Below the pieces are notes generated by a model. That model saw only the letters and a list, made by a program, of their open reading frames with translations. It made no database searches and was not told the origin of the DNA. The translations under genes and the position numbers were made by a program. From NCBI GenBank assembly GCA_964423545.1, contig CAYRFV010000004.1, forward strand, positions 1 to 49,412: a stretch of 49,412 nt of DNA, written 5' to 3'. The stretch is from JALOOE01 sp964423545 (GTDB taxonomy: Bacteria; Chloroflexota; Anaerolineae; CG2-30-64-16). Shown here one piece after another: positions 32,817-39,290 of this stretch. Within the stretch, counting starts at the first letter, position 1; every line of letters begins with the position of its first letter.

Positions 32817-34667
32817 CTAGGCCTTCGTTACCTTGTAGAGAACGAACTGGAACTCAGGCCACCAGGTGAACGGCACGGCATAGATGTTCTTCTCATCGGG
32901 CCAGCCCTTCCAGTACTTCGTGTTGAACGGCATCACGAAGGTCGTCTGGATGACCGGCACCGACGGCAGGTTCTCCATCCACACTCTGTAAGCCTCTTCG
33001 TAGACGTCCATGATCTTCGGATCGTCGGGGCTCATGCTCTCCATCTGCTTGACCAGCTTGTCCAGCCTCGGATCGTTGACACGCGGCCAGTTGCCCGCGG
33101 TCGCCCGCTCGTTGACCGGCTTGAGCTGTTCCACCAGGTAGCTTGAGTAGGTGTAGGGTGGCTCCTGCCAGTTCCCGCACCACCAGTGCGAGGTGATGTC
33201 GAAAGTGCCGAGGTTGCGGGCGTCATCGAAGGGCGCCATTTCGCTCCACTTGACGTTGGCCTTGATGCCGGCCTTGCCGAGGTTCTCAGCGAAGTCCAGC
33301 GCGATGGGGTATTCGCCGGTGACGCCGACTTGCGGGACAAGGATGGTGTATTCCATCTTCTGGCCCTTGTCGTCCACGCGAATGCCGTCGGCTCCCTTCT
33401 TGAAGCCCAAGCCGTCCAGCAGTTTGTTGGCCGTATCCACACTGAACGTCATGTCGAAGCTCTGGTTGACTTCGCTGAAGTCGTACTTCTTGTTGGCATC
33501 CCAGTCGGCCCAGTGATAGACCGCGGGGACGGTCGGCCACGGATAGAGCGATTCAGCCGCTTTCTTCTTGTCGATGCAGTGGAACATAGCCCAGCGGACC
33601 TCGGGCTTGCTGAGCGGGTACTTGGCATTGTTGAACCAGATGCCGCGCGGACACGGATCGCGCCAGGGCGCCAGCACGACGGCCTTGTTCAACTCCTGGG
33701 TTCGGCGCAGCAGCTTGGCGTCCGAGGTGTAGGAGTGCGAGTGATCGATGTAGTTGTCGGCGATGTCCTGGATTTCCGCCTCGGGCGGCGGCGAGGTCTG
33801 CCAGACGAGGTACTTGGGGCCGGGATCGTAGCCGAGCGTCTTGCCCCACCAGTTATCCACCTTCTCGTAGATGATCATGCGCGCCTCAGGCACCGCGCTG
33901 TGGAACTTGTAAGGGCCGGTGCCGATGGGCGGGAAGGCCTTGTAGGTGGTCGGATCCTTGCCCTTCCATTCGGCCTCCTGCACAATGACGCAAGACCCCT
34001 GTTGCTTGAAGGTCCAGTGGAAGCGCGGGTTGGGTGCGGTAAGCTTCAGGGTGATGGTGTAGTCATCGGGCGTGGTGACGCTGTCCACCCACTTCTTCAT
34101 CGTGGCGCCGTAGCTCAACTGGGTGTTGGCCTTCAGCATCTCCACGGTGAAGGCAATGTCCTTAGCGGTGAACGGTTTGCCGTCGTTCCACTTGGCCTCT
34201 TTCCGCACCTTAAAGGTGAGCTCATCGAACTTGTCGTTGTACTTGTAGCCTTCCACCAGCATGTTGATGCTCTCGCCGTTGGCCCAGTTCAGATACATCA
34301 AGCGCGAGAAGACCATGTGGATGCCGGACTGCAGGACACCGTTGGGGATATAGGGATTGGCCGAATCGAAGATGCGGAACACCGTCGTCTCATTGATGAC
34401 CGCCGCCTCTGCACGGGGCACAGGCAGGCCCCCAGTCACCTTCTGGACGACGACCGTCTGCGGGACGACCTTCTCGACGACCTTCTCAACCGGTTTCTCG
34501 ACGATCTTTTCCTTTTCGACGATTTTCTCGACCGGTTTCTCGACGATCTTTTCGACGACTTTCTCGACCACCTGAGGCGTCGGCGCCGCGCAGCTTGCGA
34601 CTACGACACCCGCAGCGCCGAAGGCGATCGTGCGCAGGAACTCCCTGCGCTTGAGTTCCCTTGGCAT
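32817..34667 (-). CDS. ABC importer substrate-binding lipoprotein, family 5, with VEK-repeat stalk
   Basis: This 616-residue extracellular solute-binding protein (SBP_bac_5 type) has signal MPRELKRREFLRTIAFGAAG with a twin-arginine-like motif and lipobox VASC. Residues ~33-75 are a charged repeat built on VEKVVEK/IVEKPVEK, probably a helical spacer between the lipid anchor and the binding domain. The domain begins near ETTVFRIFDSANPYIPNG; KFDELTFKVRKEAKWNDGKPFTAKDI is the family signature. It heads the operon from the promoter at 34884-34912. The ligand may be an oligosaccharide or peptide; the galactosidase downstream favours the former. Confidence 0.93.
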   Translation of the reverse strand: MPRELKRREFLRTIAFGAAGVVVASCAAPTPQVVEKVVEKIVEKPVEKIVEKEKIVEKPVEKVVEKVVPQTVVVQKVTGGLPVPRAEAAVINETTVFRIFDSANPYIPNGVLQSGIHMVFSRLMYLNWANGESINMLVEGYKYNDKFDELTFKVRKEAKWNDGKPFTAKDIAFTVEMLKANTQLSYGATMKKWVDSVTTPDDYTITLKLTAPNPRFHWTFKQQGSCVIVQEAEWKGKDPTTYKAFPPIGTGPYKFHSAVPEARMIIYEKVDNWWGKTLGYDPGPKYLVWQTSPPPEAEIQDIADNYIDHSHSYTSDAKLLRRTQELNKAVVLAPWRDPCPRGIWFNNAKYPLSKPEVRWAMFHCIDKKKAAESLYPWPTVPAVYHWADWDANKKYDFSEVNQSFDMTFSVDTANKLLDGLGFKKGADGIRVDDKGQKMEYTILVPQVGVTGEYPIALDFAENLGKAGIKANVKWSEMAPFDDARNLGTFDITSHWWCGNWQEPPYTYSSYLVEQLKPVNERATAGNWPRVNDPRLDKLVKQMESMSPDDPKIMDVYEEAYRVWMENLPSVPVIQTTFVMPFNTKYWKGWPDEKNIYAVPFTWWPEFQFVLYKVTKA

Positions 34668-34883
34668 GTTGTCCTCCCTTGAGCAACCTGAAAGATGCGG
34701 GGTAGAAGGTCATCGCGTGAGTTCCCGGCGTCTACCGCATCGCCGAGAGCCACACTGGCTTCGCTGCTGTAATAGACGAGTGACCTCACCTCCTTTGCGA
34801 AGTGAAGAGTGGATAAGGAAGTCTCGACGGCAGCAAGGAGCTCCAGGATGATCCCTGTCCTTGCGCCCAACTGAGGCAAGCGT

Positions 34884-34912
34884 ATTCTAGGAAGCTCTGC
34901 CCGATCTGTCAA
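34884..34912 (-). promoter_or_regulatory. Sigma-70-type promoter of the oligopeptide-type importer/galactosidase operon
   Basis: Minus strand: TTGACA (34907-34912) and TAGAAT (34884-34889), 17 bp apart. The leader to the start codon at 34667 is about 210 nt; no recognised riboswitch was found in it. It contains AAAGGAGGTGAG at about 34785-34800, which could serve a short leader ORF, but no convincing peptide was seen. Confidence 0.82.
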
Positions 34913-35024
34913 GTCTCCCGTTCCGGCGGCTGAACCAATCGAACGCCTTTCGGGATCGGGGTTGTATTCGGGAGGGGTCAGGCGGGGCGATGAGGGCGCA
35001 CTATGCGGCCCAGGTCGTCAGATG

Positions 35025-35060
35025 CAGAGACCCGCTCAGAGACTCCCGAGCGGGTCTCTG
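35025..35060 (-). terminator. 13-bp stem-loop downstream of the amt-glnK operon
   Basis: CAGAGACCCGCTC (35025-35037) pairs perfectly with GAGCGGGTCTCTG (35048-35060) across a 10-nt loop, 10 nt past the P-II stop. It is a probable end of the amt-glnK transcript, although no U-tract follows. Confidence 0.6.
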
Positions 35061-35069
35061 TGCGATATC

Positions 35070-35480
35070 CTACTTCTTGGCGCCGTTCGCCGACGGGGTT
35101 CCTGTCTTCTCCCGCCGCTCGTCGATATCGCCGGGATACATCAGGGCTGCGCGCCCGCGCTCCCCCGTGCGGATGCGGATGACATCATCCACCGGATAGA
35201 GGAAGATCAGCCCGTCCCCTACGTTGCCGGTTTTCGCAGCCTCGCAGATCGTCTCGATGGCCTTTTCGACGTTGTGGTCGCTCAGCACAATGTTGATTTG
35301 AATGCGCGGCAGCATGTCCACCTTGTAGGTGCCGGTGCGTCCCGTCAGCTCGATGCCACCCTGCCGGCCGTGGCCGCGGCACTCGGTGACATTCATCCCC
35401 ACGATGCCGATGCGTTGCAGCGCATCCTTGACATCCGACAGTTTCTCTTCCCTGATGATCGCTTCGATTTTCTTGGTCAT
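35070..35480 (-). CDS. glnK: P-II family nitrogen regulatory protein
   Basis: This 136-residue trimeric signal protein senses 2-oxoglutarate and ATP/ADP. The core MTKKIEAIIREEKLSDVKDAL and the T-loop GRQGGIELTGRTGTYKVDMLPR are present. A Tyr in the position of the uridylylated Tyr51 (TGTYKVDML) is followed by the conserved IQINIVLSD and GDGLIFLYPVDDVIRIRTGERG. A C-terminal tail of about 24 residues (YPGDIDERREKTGTPSANGAKK) exceeds the usual 112. It lies 23 nt after amt, so it probably plugs that channel when nitrogen is sufficient. Confidence 0.95.
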   Translation of the reverse strand: MTKKIEAIIREEKLSDVKDALQRIGIVGMNVTECRGHGRQGGIELTGRTGTYKVDMLPRIQINIVLSDHNVEKAIETICEAAKTGNVGDGLIFLYPVDDVIRIRTGERGRAALMYPGDIDERREKTGTPSANGAKK

Positions 35481-35503
35481 GTGTGCGCTCCTGACCTTTC
35501 GCC

Positions 35504-36727
35504 TTACGCATACGCCCGTTCGCCGTGCTCGGCGATGTCGAGGCCGACCTGCTCTTCAGTCTCGGTCACGCTCAGACCGATGGTGCGGTTGAGCCCCTTG
35601 GCAATCAGGTAAGTCACGCCGAAGGCGAACACCACGGTGACCCCGGTCGCCACCAACTGCACGAGGAACTGGGCCGGATTGCCGTAGAACAAGCCATCGG
35701 CGCCGGCAGGATTGACTGTCTTGGTGGCGAACAACCCCGTGGCCAGGGCGCCCCAGACCCCGCCCATGCCGTGGCAGGCCCAGACGTCCAGCGATTCATC
35801 CAGGCGTCGGGCCTGGCGCAGCTTGATGGCGTAGTAGCTGATCGGCGCCGCCACGGCGCCGATAATCAGGGCGCCGATCGGCGTCACGAAACCCGCCGCC
35901 GGCGTCACCGCCACGAGTCCGACAACCGCGCCCGTGATGATGCCGAGCACGCTGGGCTTGTTGTCTCGCCAGCTCAGCAGCATCCACATCAGTCCTGCGG
36001 CCGCCGCCGCGGTGTTCGTGTTCACCAGCGCGCTCACGGCCAGGCCATTCGCCGCCAGCGCGCTGCCGCCGTTGAAGCCGAACCAGCCCATCCAGAGCAG
36101 CCCCGCGCCGAGCACCGAGAATGGGATGTTGTGCGGCTCCAGGCTGCCGTTGCCGAATCCCCGGCGCGAGCGGATCACGAGGGCGAACGCCAGCGCCGAG
36201 AATCCCGCGGTGATGTGAACGACCGTGCCGCCCGCGAAATCGAGCGCGCCGAGCGAGCGCAGGATGCCGCCCACGCCCCACACGGCGTGCGCCACCGGAT
36301 CGTACACCAGCGTTGCCCACAACACGCTGAAGATCAGGAAGGCCTTGAAGCGCACGCGCTCGACGAAGGTGCCCGTGATGAGCGCCGGGGTGATCACGGC
36401 GAACATCATCTGGTAAGCGGCGAACAGCAGGAACGGAATCGTGCCCGCATAGTCGGCATTCGGCTCTGCGCCCACGCCGGCCAGCCCCAGGTAAGTCGGC
36501 CCGCCGATGATCCCACCGATGCTCGTGCCGAACGCCAGCGAGAAGCCATAGAGGAGCCACTGGATGCTGATGAGCGCAATGAGGATGAAGCTCAGGTTGA
36601 GGGTCGAGAGGATGTTCTTCTTGCGCACCATCCCCCCGTAGAAGAAGGCCAGCGCTGGGGTCATCATCATCACGAGCGCGGTCGAGATGAGGACCCAGGC
36701 AGTGTCGCCTGCGTTGATGCTGTCCAT
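35504..36727 (-). CDS. amt: Ammonium transporter
   Basis: This 407-residue channel of the Amt/MEP/Rh family has about eleven helices and begins directly with the first helix (MDSINAGDTAWVLISTALVM). The twin pore histidines appear in GGTVVHITAGFSALAFALV and DVWACHGMGGVWGALATGLFA. FGFNGGSALAANGLAVSALVNTNTAAAAAG is the family signature. GGAGG precedes the ATG. The gene is transcribed with glnK from a promoter carrying the palindrome shared with glnA. Confidence 0.96.
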   Translation of the reverse strand: MDSINAGDTAWVLISTALVMMMTPALAFFYGGMVRKKNILSTLNLSFILIALISIQWLLYGFSLAFGTSIGGIIGGPTYLGLAGVGAEPNADYAGTIPFLLFAAYQMMFAVITPALITGTFVERVRFKAFLIFSVLWATLVYDPVAHAVWGVGGILRSLGALDFAGGTVVHITAGFSALAFALVIRSRRGFGNGSLEPHNIPFSVLGAGLLWMGWFGFNGGSALAANGLAVSALVNTNTAAAAAGLMWMLLSWRDNKPSVLGIITGAVVGLVAVTPAAGFVTPIGALIIGAVAAPISYYAIKLRQARRLDESLDVWACHGMGGVWGALATGLFATKTVNPAGADGLFYGNPAQFLVQLVATGVTVVFAFGVTYLIAKGLNRTIGLSVTETEEQVGLDIAEHGERAYA

Positions 36728-36784
36728 ATGTCGATCCTCCGTTGACTGAAGATGTCGTGTCGTTGAGATGTGACAACAGTCAGC

Positions 36785-36813
36785 AGTCTACCCACTGGCG
36801 GCCCCGATATCTA
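36785..36813 (-). promoter_or_regulatory. amt-glnK promoter
   Basis: Minus strand: a -35-like TAGATA (36808-36813) and -10 TAGACT (36785-36790) spaced 17 bp. The -35 is poor, which suggests dependence on an activator. One base separates it from the palindrome core at 36815-36828. Leader about 50 nt. Confidence 0.62.
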
Positions 36814-36829
36814 GTACCCATTCGGGTAC
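36814..36829. promoter_or_regulatory. Nitrogen-regulon operator candidate GTACCC-N4-GGGTAC (amt copy)
   Basis: The perfect inverted repeat GTACCCATTCGGGTAC lies immediately upstream of the -35 element of amt. The core TACCC-N4-GGGTA recurs upstream of glnA (38498-38511) with the same one-base distance to the -35 and the same 17-bp promoter spacing. Confidence 0.75.
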
Positions 36830-36860
36830 AATTTGGAATAAGCTCGTGCAGTTAAAGTGC

Positions 36861-36891
36861 AGCGAGCGCACCGATACTCGGTGCGCTCGCT
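36861..36891 (-). terminator. 14-bp stem-loop downstream of glnA
   Basis: AGCGAGCGCACCGA (36861-36874) pairs perfectly with TCGGTGCGCTCGCT (36878-36891) around TAC. It lies 70 nt after the glnA stop, and on the minus strand CACTTTAA follows. It is the best terminator candidate for glnA. Confidence 0.65.
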
Positions 36892-36903
36892 GAGCATTGC
36901 CCC

Positions 36904-36937
36904 CCGTGCAGGCGAGGCCCCCGTCTCGCCTGCACGG
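36904..36937. repeat. 13-bp inverted repeat between glnA stop and terminator
   Basis: CCGTGCAGGCGAG (36904-36916) and CTCGCCTGCACGG (36925-36937) form a perfect stem with an 8-nt loop. With the hairpin at 36861-36891 it makes a double stem-loop 3' of glnA. It may be a second terminator arm or a small dispersed repeat. Confidence 0.65.
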
Positions 36938-36960
36938 AACCAAGGAGGGAGGGAGACCCC

Positions 36961-38376
36961 TCAGGCGTCGTAGTAGAGCGTGAACTCGTAAGGATGCGGC
37001 CGCATCCGGATCGGGTCGACTTCAGTTTCACGCTTGTAGGCGATATAGGTTTCGAGCAGGTCGGTCGTAAACACGTCACCCTTCAACAGGAATTCGTGGT
37101 CCGCTTCCAGCGCATGCAGCACCGCGTCCAGCGATCCTGGCACCTGCTTGATCAGCTTGGCTTCCTCGGGCGGCAGACCGTAGAGATCCTTGTCCATCGG
37201 CTCACCCGGGTCGATGCGGTTCTGGATGCCGTCCAGGCCAGCCATCAGCAGTGCCGCGAAGCAGAGGTACGGATTGCACGACGGATCGGGCGCCCGGAAC
37301 TCGACGCGCTTCGACCTGGGACTGCGCGAGCCAACCGGGATGCGGCAGATGGCCGAGCGATTGCGCTGCGAGTAGGCCAGGTTGACCGGCGCCTCGAAGC
37401 CGGGCACCAGGCGGCGGTAGGAGTTGGTGCCGGGCGCGGCCAGTGCCAGCAAGGCTGGCGCGTGCTTTAGCAGGCCGCCGATATAGTACTTGGCCGTATC
37501 CGAAAGCTGGGCGTAGCCGCTCTCATCGTAGAATGCGTTCTTACCGCCCTTCCAGATGCTCTGATGGCAGTGCATGCCGCTCCCGTTGTCGCCGAAGAGC
37601 GGCTTGGGCATGAAGGTGGCCGTGAGGCCGTTCTGCCGAGCGACGTTCTTCGCCATGTACTTGTAGACCATGACATTGTCGGCCATGCGCGTGAGCGTAT
37701 CGAAGCGCATGCCGATCTCGGCCTGACCGGCCGTGGCGACTTCGTGGTGGTGAATCTCCACCGGGATGCCCGCGCTCTCGATCGCCATCACGATCTTGCT
37801 GCGCACATCCTGCAATGTGTCGGTCGGTGGCGTGGGGAAATAGCCGCGCTTCGGCGCGATCTGACCGCCGAAGTTCGGCCCCAGGTCTTTGCCGCTGTTC
37901 CACCAGCCCTCGCGGCTGTCGATGTGATAGAACGCTTCGTTGGTGGCGCTGCCGTACCGCACGTCATTGAAGATGAAGAACTCCGGTTCGGGACCGAAGT
38001 AGACGGTGTCACCGATGCCGGTCTGCTTAAGATACGCTTCTGCGCGCTGCGCGATGAAGCGGGGATCGCGGCTGTACGGCTCCCGTGTGATCGGGTCATA
38101 GACATCGCCTACGACCGCCATCGTGGGCACTTCGTAGATCGGGTCAATGAATGCGGTGCCGGGGTCGAGCACCAGGATCATGTCGGATTCGTGGATCTCC
38201 TTGAAGCCGCGGATGGACGAACCGTCGAACGGCACGCCGTTCTCGAACGTTTCCGCCGACAGCACGCGCGATGGGATGGTGAAGTGCTGCCATACACCGG
38301 GCAGGTCGGTGAACCGCAAGTCGACCATCTTCACCTGCGCCGCCATCTCCAGGACTTCGGCTACAGTCTTACCCAT
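36961..38376 (-). CDS. glnA: Glutamine synthetase type I
   Basis: This 471-residue enzyme makes glutamine from glutamate, ammonia and ATP as a dodecamer. Landmarks are FTDLPGVWQHFTIP, VPFDGSSIRGF, the substrate/metal region YFGPEPEFFIF, NGSGMHCHQSIWKGG and the ammonium/glutamate loop. The C-terminal DKDLYGLPPEEAK has Tyr in the position of the adenylylated Tyr of enterobacterial GlnA. The ATG at 38376 (AAAGGAG upstream) is chosen over an in-frame ATG at 38433 that lies in the leader palindrome region. It is transcribed alone from a promoter sharing the amt operator. Confidence 0.97.
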   Translation of the reverse strand: MGKTVAEVLEMAAQVKMVDLRFTDLPGVWQHFTIPSRVLSAETFENGVPFDGSSIRGFKEIHESDMILVLDPGTAFIDPIYEVPTMAVVGDVYDPITREPYSRDPRFIAQRAEAYLKQTGIGDTVYFGPEPEFFIFNDVRYGSATNEAFYHIDSREGWWNSGKDLGPNFGGQIAPKRGYFPTPPTDTLQDVRSKIVMAIESAGIPVEIHHHEVATAGQAEIGMRFDTLTRMADNVMVYKYMAKNVARQNGLTATFMPKPLFGDNGSGMHCHQSIWKGGKNAFYDESGYAQLSDTAKYYIGGLLKHAPALLALAAPGTNSYRRLVPGFEAPVNLAYSQRNRSAICRIPVGSRSPRSKRVEFRAPDPSCNPYLCFAALLMAGLDGIQNRIDPGEPMDKDLYGLPPEEAKLIKQVPGSLDAVLHALEADHEFLLKGDVFTTDLLETYIAYKRETEVDPIRMRPHPYEFTLYYDA

Positions 38377-38405
38377 TGTCGGGGGTCTCCTTTCTCCTCC
38401 GGTGA

Positions 38406-38425
38406 GTTCGCTTGCGCAAGCGAAC
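38406..38425. promoter_or_regulatory. 20-bp perfect palindrome in glnA leader
   Basis: GTTCGCTTGCGCAAGCGAAC reads identically on both strands. It lies about 35-55 nt after the predicted glnA transcription start and 30 nt before the start codon. It may be a repressor site, an mRNA hairpin near the ribosome site, or a dispersed repeat. Confidence 0.6.
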
Positions 38426-38467
38426 GCCGCCACGCGCCGTGCTGGCCGCGTTCGGACTTACGGGGCC

Positions 38468-38496
38468 AGTTTACTCCGTCCGCCGCGCGTCGTCTA
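38468..38496 (-). promoter_or_regulatory. glnA promoter
   Basis: Minus strand: -35-like TAGACG (38491-38496) and -10 TAAACT (38468-38473), 17 bp apart. One base separates the -35 from the operator at 38498-38511, as at amt. Leader about 85 nt. Confidence 0.62.
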
Positions 38497-38497
38497 C

Positions 38498-38511
38498 TAC
38501 CCAAATGGGTA
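38498..38511. promoter_or_regulatory. Nitrogen-regulon operator candidate TACCC-N4-GGGTA (glnA copy)
   Basis: TACCCAAATGGGTA is a perfect inverted repeat matching the amt copy in both arms and differing in the spacer. Read towards glnA the sequence is AGTACCCATTTGGGTAGTAGA; the copy upstream of amt (36814-36829) reads AGTACCCATTCGGGTA on the opposite strand. Confidence 0.75.
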
Positions 38512-38545
38512 CTCTTTGCGGCGCCGGGGAGCCGTCCGCTGCTCC

Positions 38546-39247
38546 TCACGCGACGGCGAGTGCAGCCGCGACGCTGTAGACGATCAGCATCTGACCCGGA
38601 CCGTAGGTCAGCCAGATGACGTCGTCGATCAGATGGAAACGGCGGCCGGCGAAAAGCTGCGCTGCAAGGATCAGGTCGCTGATGAGAAAGAGCGCCGCGC
38701 CGGCGGCGAGTGGTGCGAACGCCGCGTGCTGAAGCGCGAGGCCGGTGGCGACTCCCGCCGTACTGGCGAGCAGCAACGCATAGGGGAGCGCAGCCCAGTG
38801 GAGCACCGATGGGCGCTGGCCCCGGAATACGACGGCATACCAGGCCAACGCAGCGACCAGCAGCCAGGCGAGCCATGCTGCGAGGCGCGGGCCGGTCGCA
38901 TCGAGCCCGTACGCGCTGCCGGCGCCGAGGAGGGCGGCGATATAGGCCACGTGTCCGAGCCCGAAGATGACCATGCCCCACAGCACGCGCGGGGACAGCG
39001 GCAACAACCTGGCCATGGTCAGGTCCGCGATGAACCCGAGTGTGATGCCGATCGCGACCAGGCGCGCGTAGGCTGCCGCGCTCGTGCCGCGCGCGTAGGC
39101 GAACCAGCTCCAGCCTGCCGCAACCAGAACGCAGGTGGAGGCCATGCGCGTCCACGTCGGCATGCGCCCGTCGCGGCCCGGCTGTGGCCGCCCGAGCATG
39201 AAGCCGCCGAACAGCAGCGCGGCCCACAGGATCAGCAGGATGAGCAT
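38546..39247 (-). CDS. Lysoplasmalogenase family protein (YhhN/TMEM86-like)
   Basis: This 233-residue integral membrane protein has about eight helices. The two Asp-bearing helices typical of the YhhN/TMEM86 family are visible: ITLGFIADLTMARLL (~residue 72) and LFLISDLILAAQLF (~183). Characterised members hydrolyse the vinyl-ether bond of lysoplasmalogens. Bacterial homologs are widespread and their substrates are often unknown. The start at ATG 39247 has a G-rich upstream region rather than a clear AGGAGG. It lies 43 nt downstream of the FGGY kinase on the same strand. Confidence 0.82.
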   Translation of the reverse strand: MLILLILWAALLFGGFMLGRPQPGRDGRMPTWTRMASTCVLVAAGWSWFAYARGTSAAAYARLVAIGITLGFIADLTMARLLPLSPRVLWGMVIFGLGHVAYIAALLGAGSAYGLDATGPRLAAWLAWLLVAALAWYAVVFRGQRPSVLHWAALPYALLLASTAGVATGLALQHAAFAPLAAGAALFLISDLILAAQLFAGRRFHLIDDVIWLTYGPGQMLIVYSVAAALAVA

Positions 39248-39290
39248 CGGGGGGGGAATGGAGACAACTCCTGAGTGACAATTGTCCGGT

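Noticed and set aside
33186..34682. A 498-codon plus-strand open frame opposite the family-5 binding-protein gene
   Set aside because: Low-complexity leucine/valine/arginine-rich translation that mirrors the VEK repeat on the other strand; the minus-strand protein has a signal peptide and family motifs.
34601..34912. 103-codon frame across the leader of the family-5 binding-protein gene
   Set aside because: It begins inside the promoter region and has Ser/Arg-rich composition without a homolog I recognise.
35504..38376. Sigma-54 (NtrC-type) control of amt and glnA
   Set aside because: No GG-N10-GC element at the right distance was seen; sigma-70-like -10 boxes with the shared palindrome fit better.
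39277..39286. GACAATTGTC palindrome upstream of the lysoplasmalogenase gene
   Set aside because: It is only 10 bp, lies across the end of the kinase gene region, and is expected by chance at this length.
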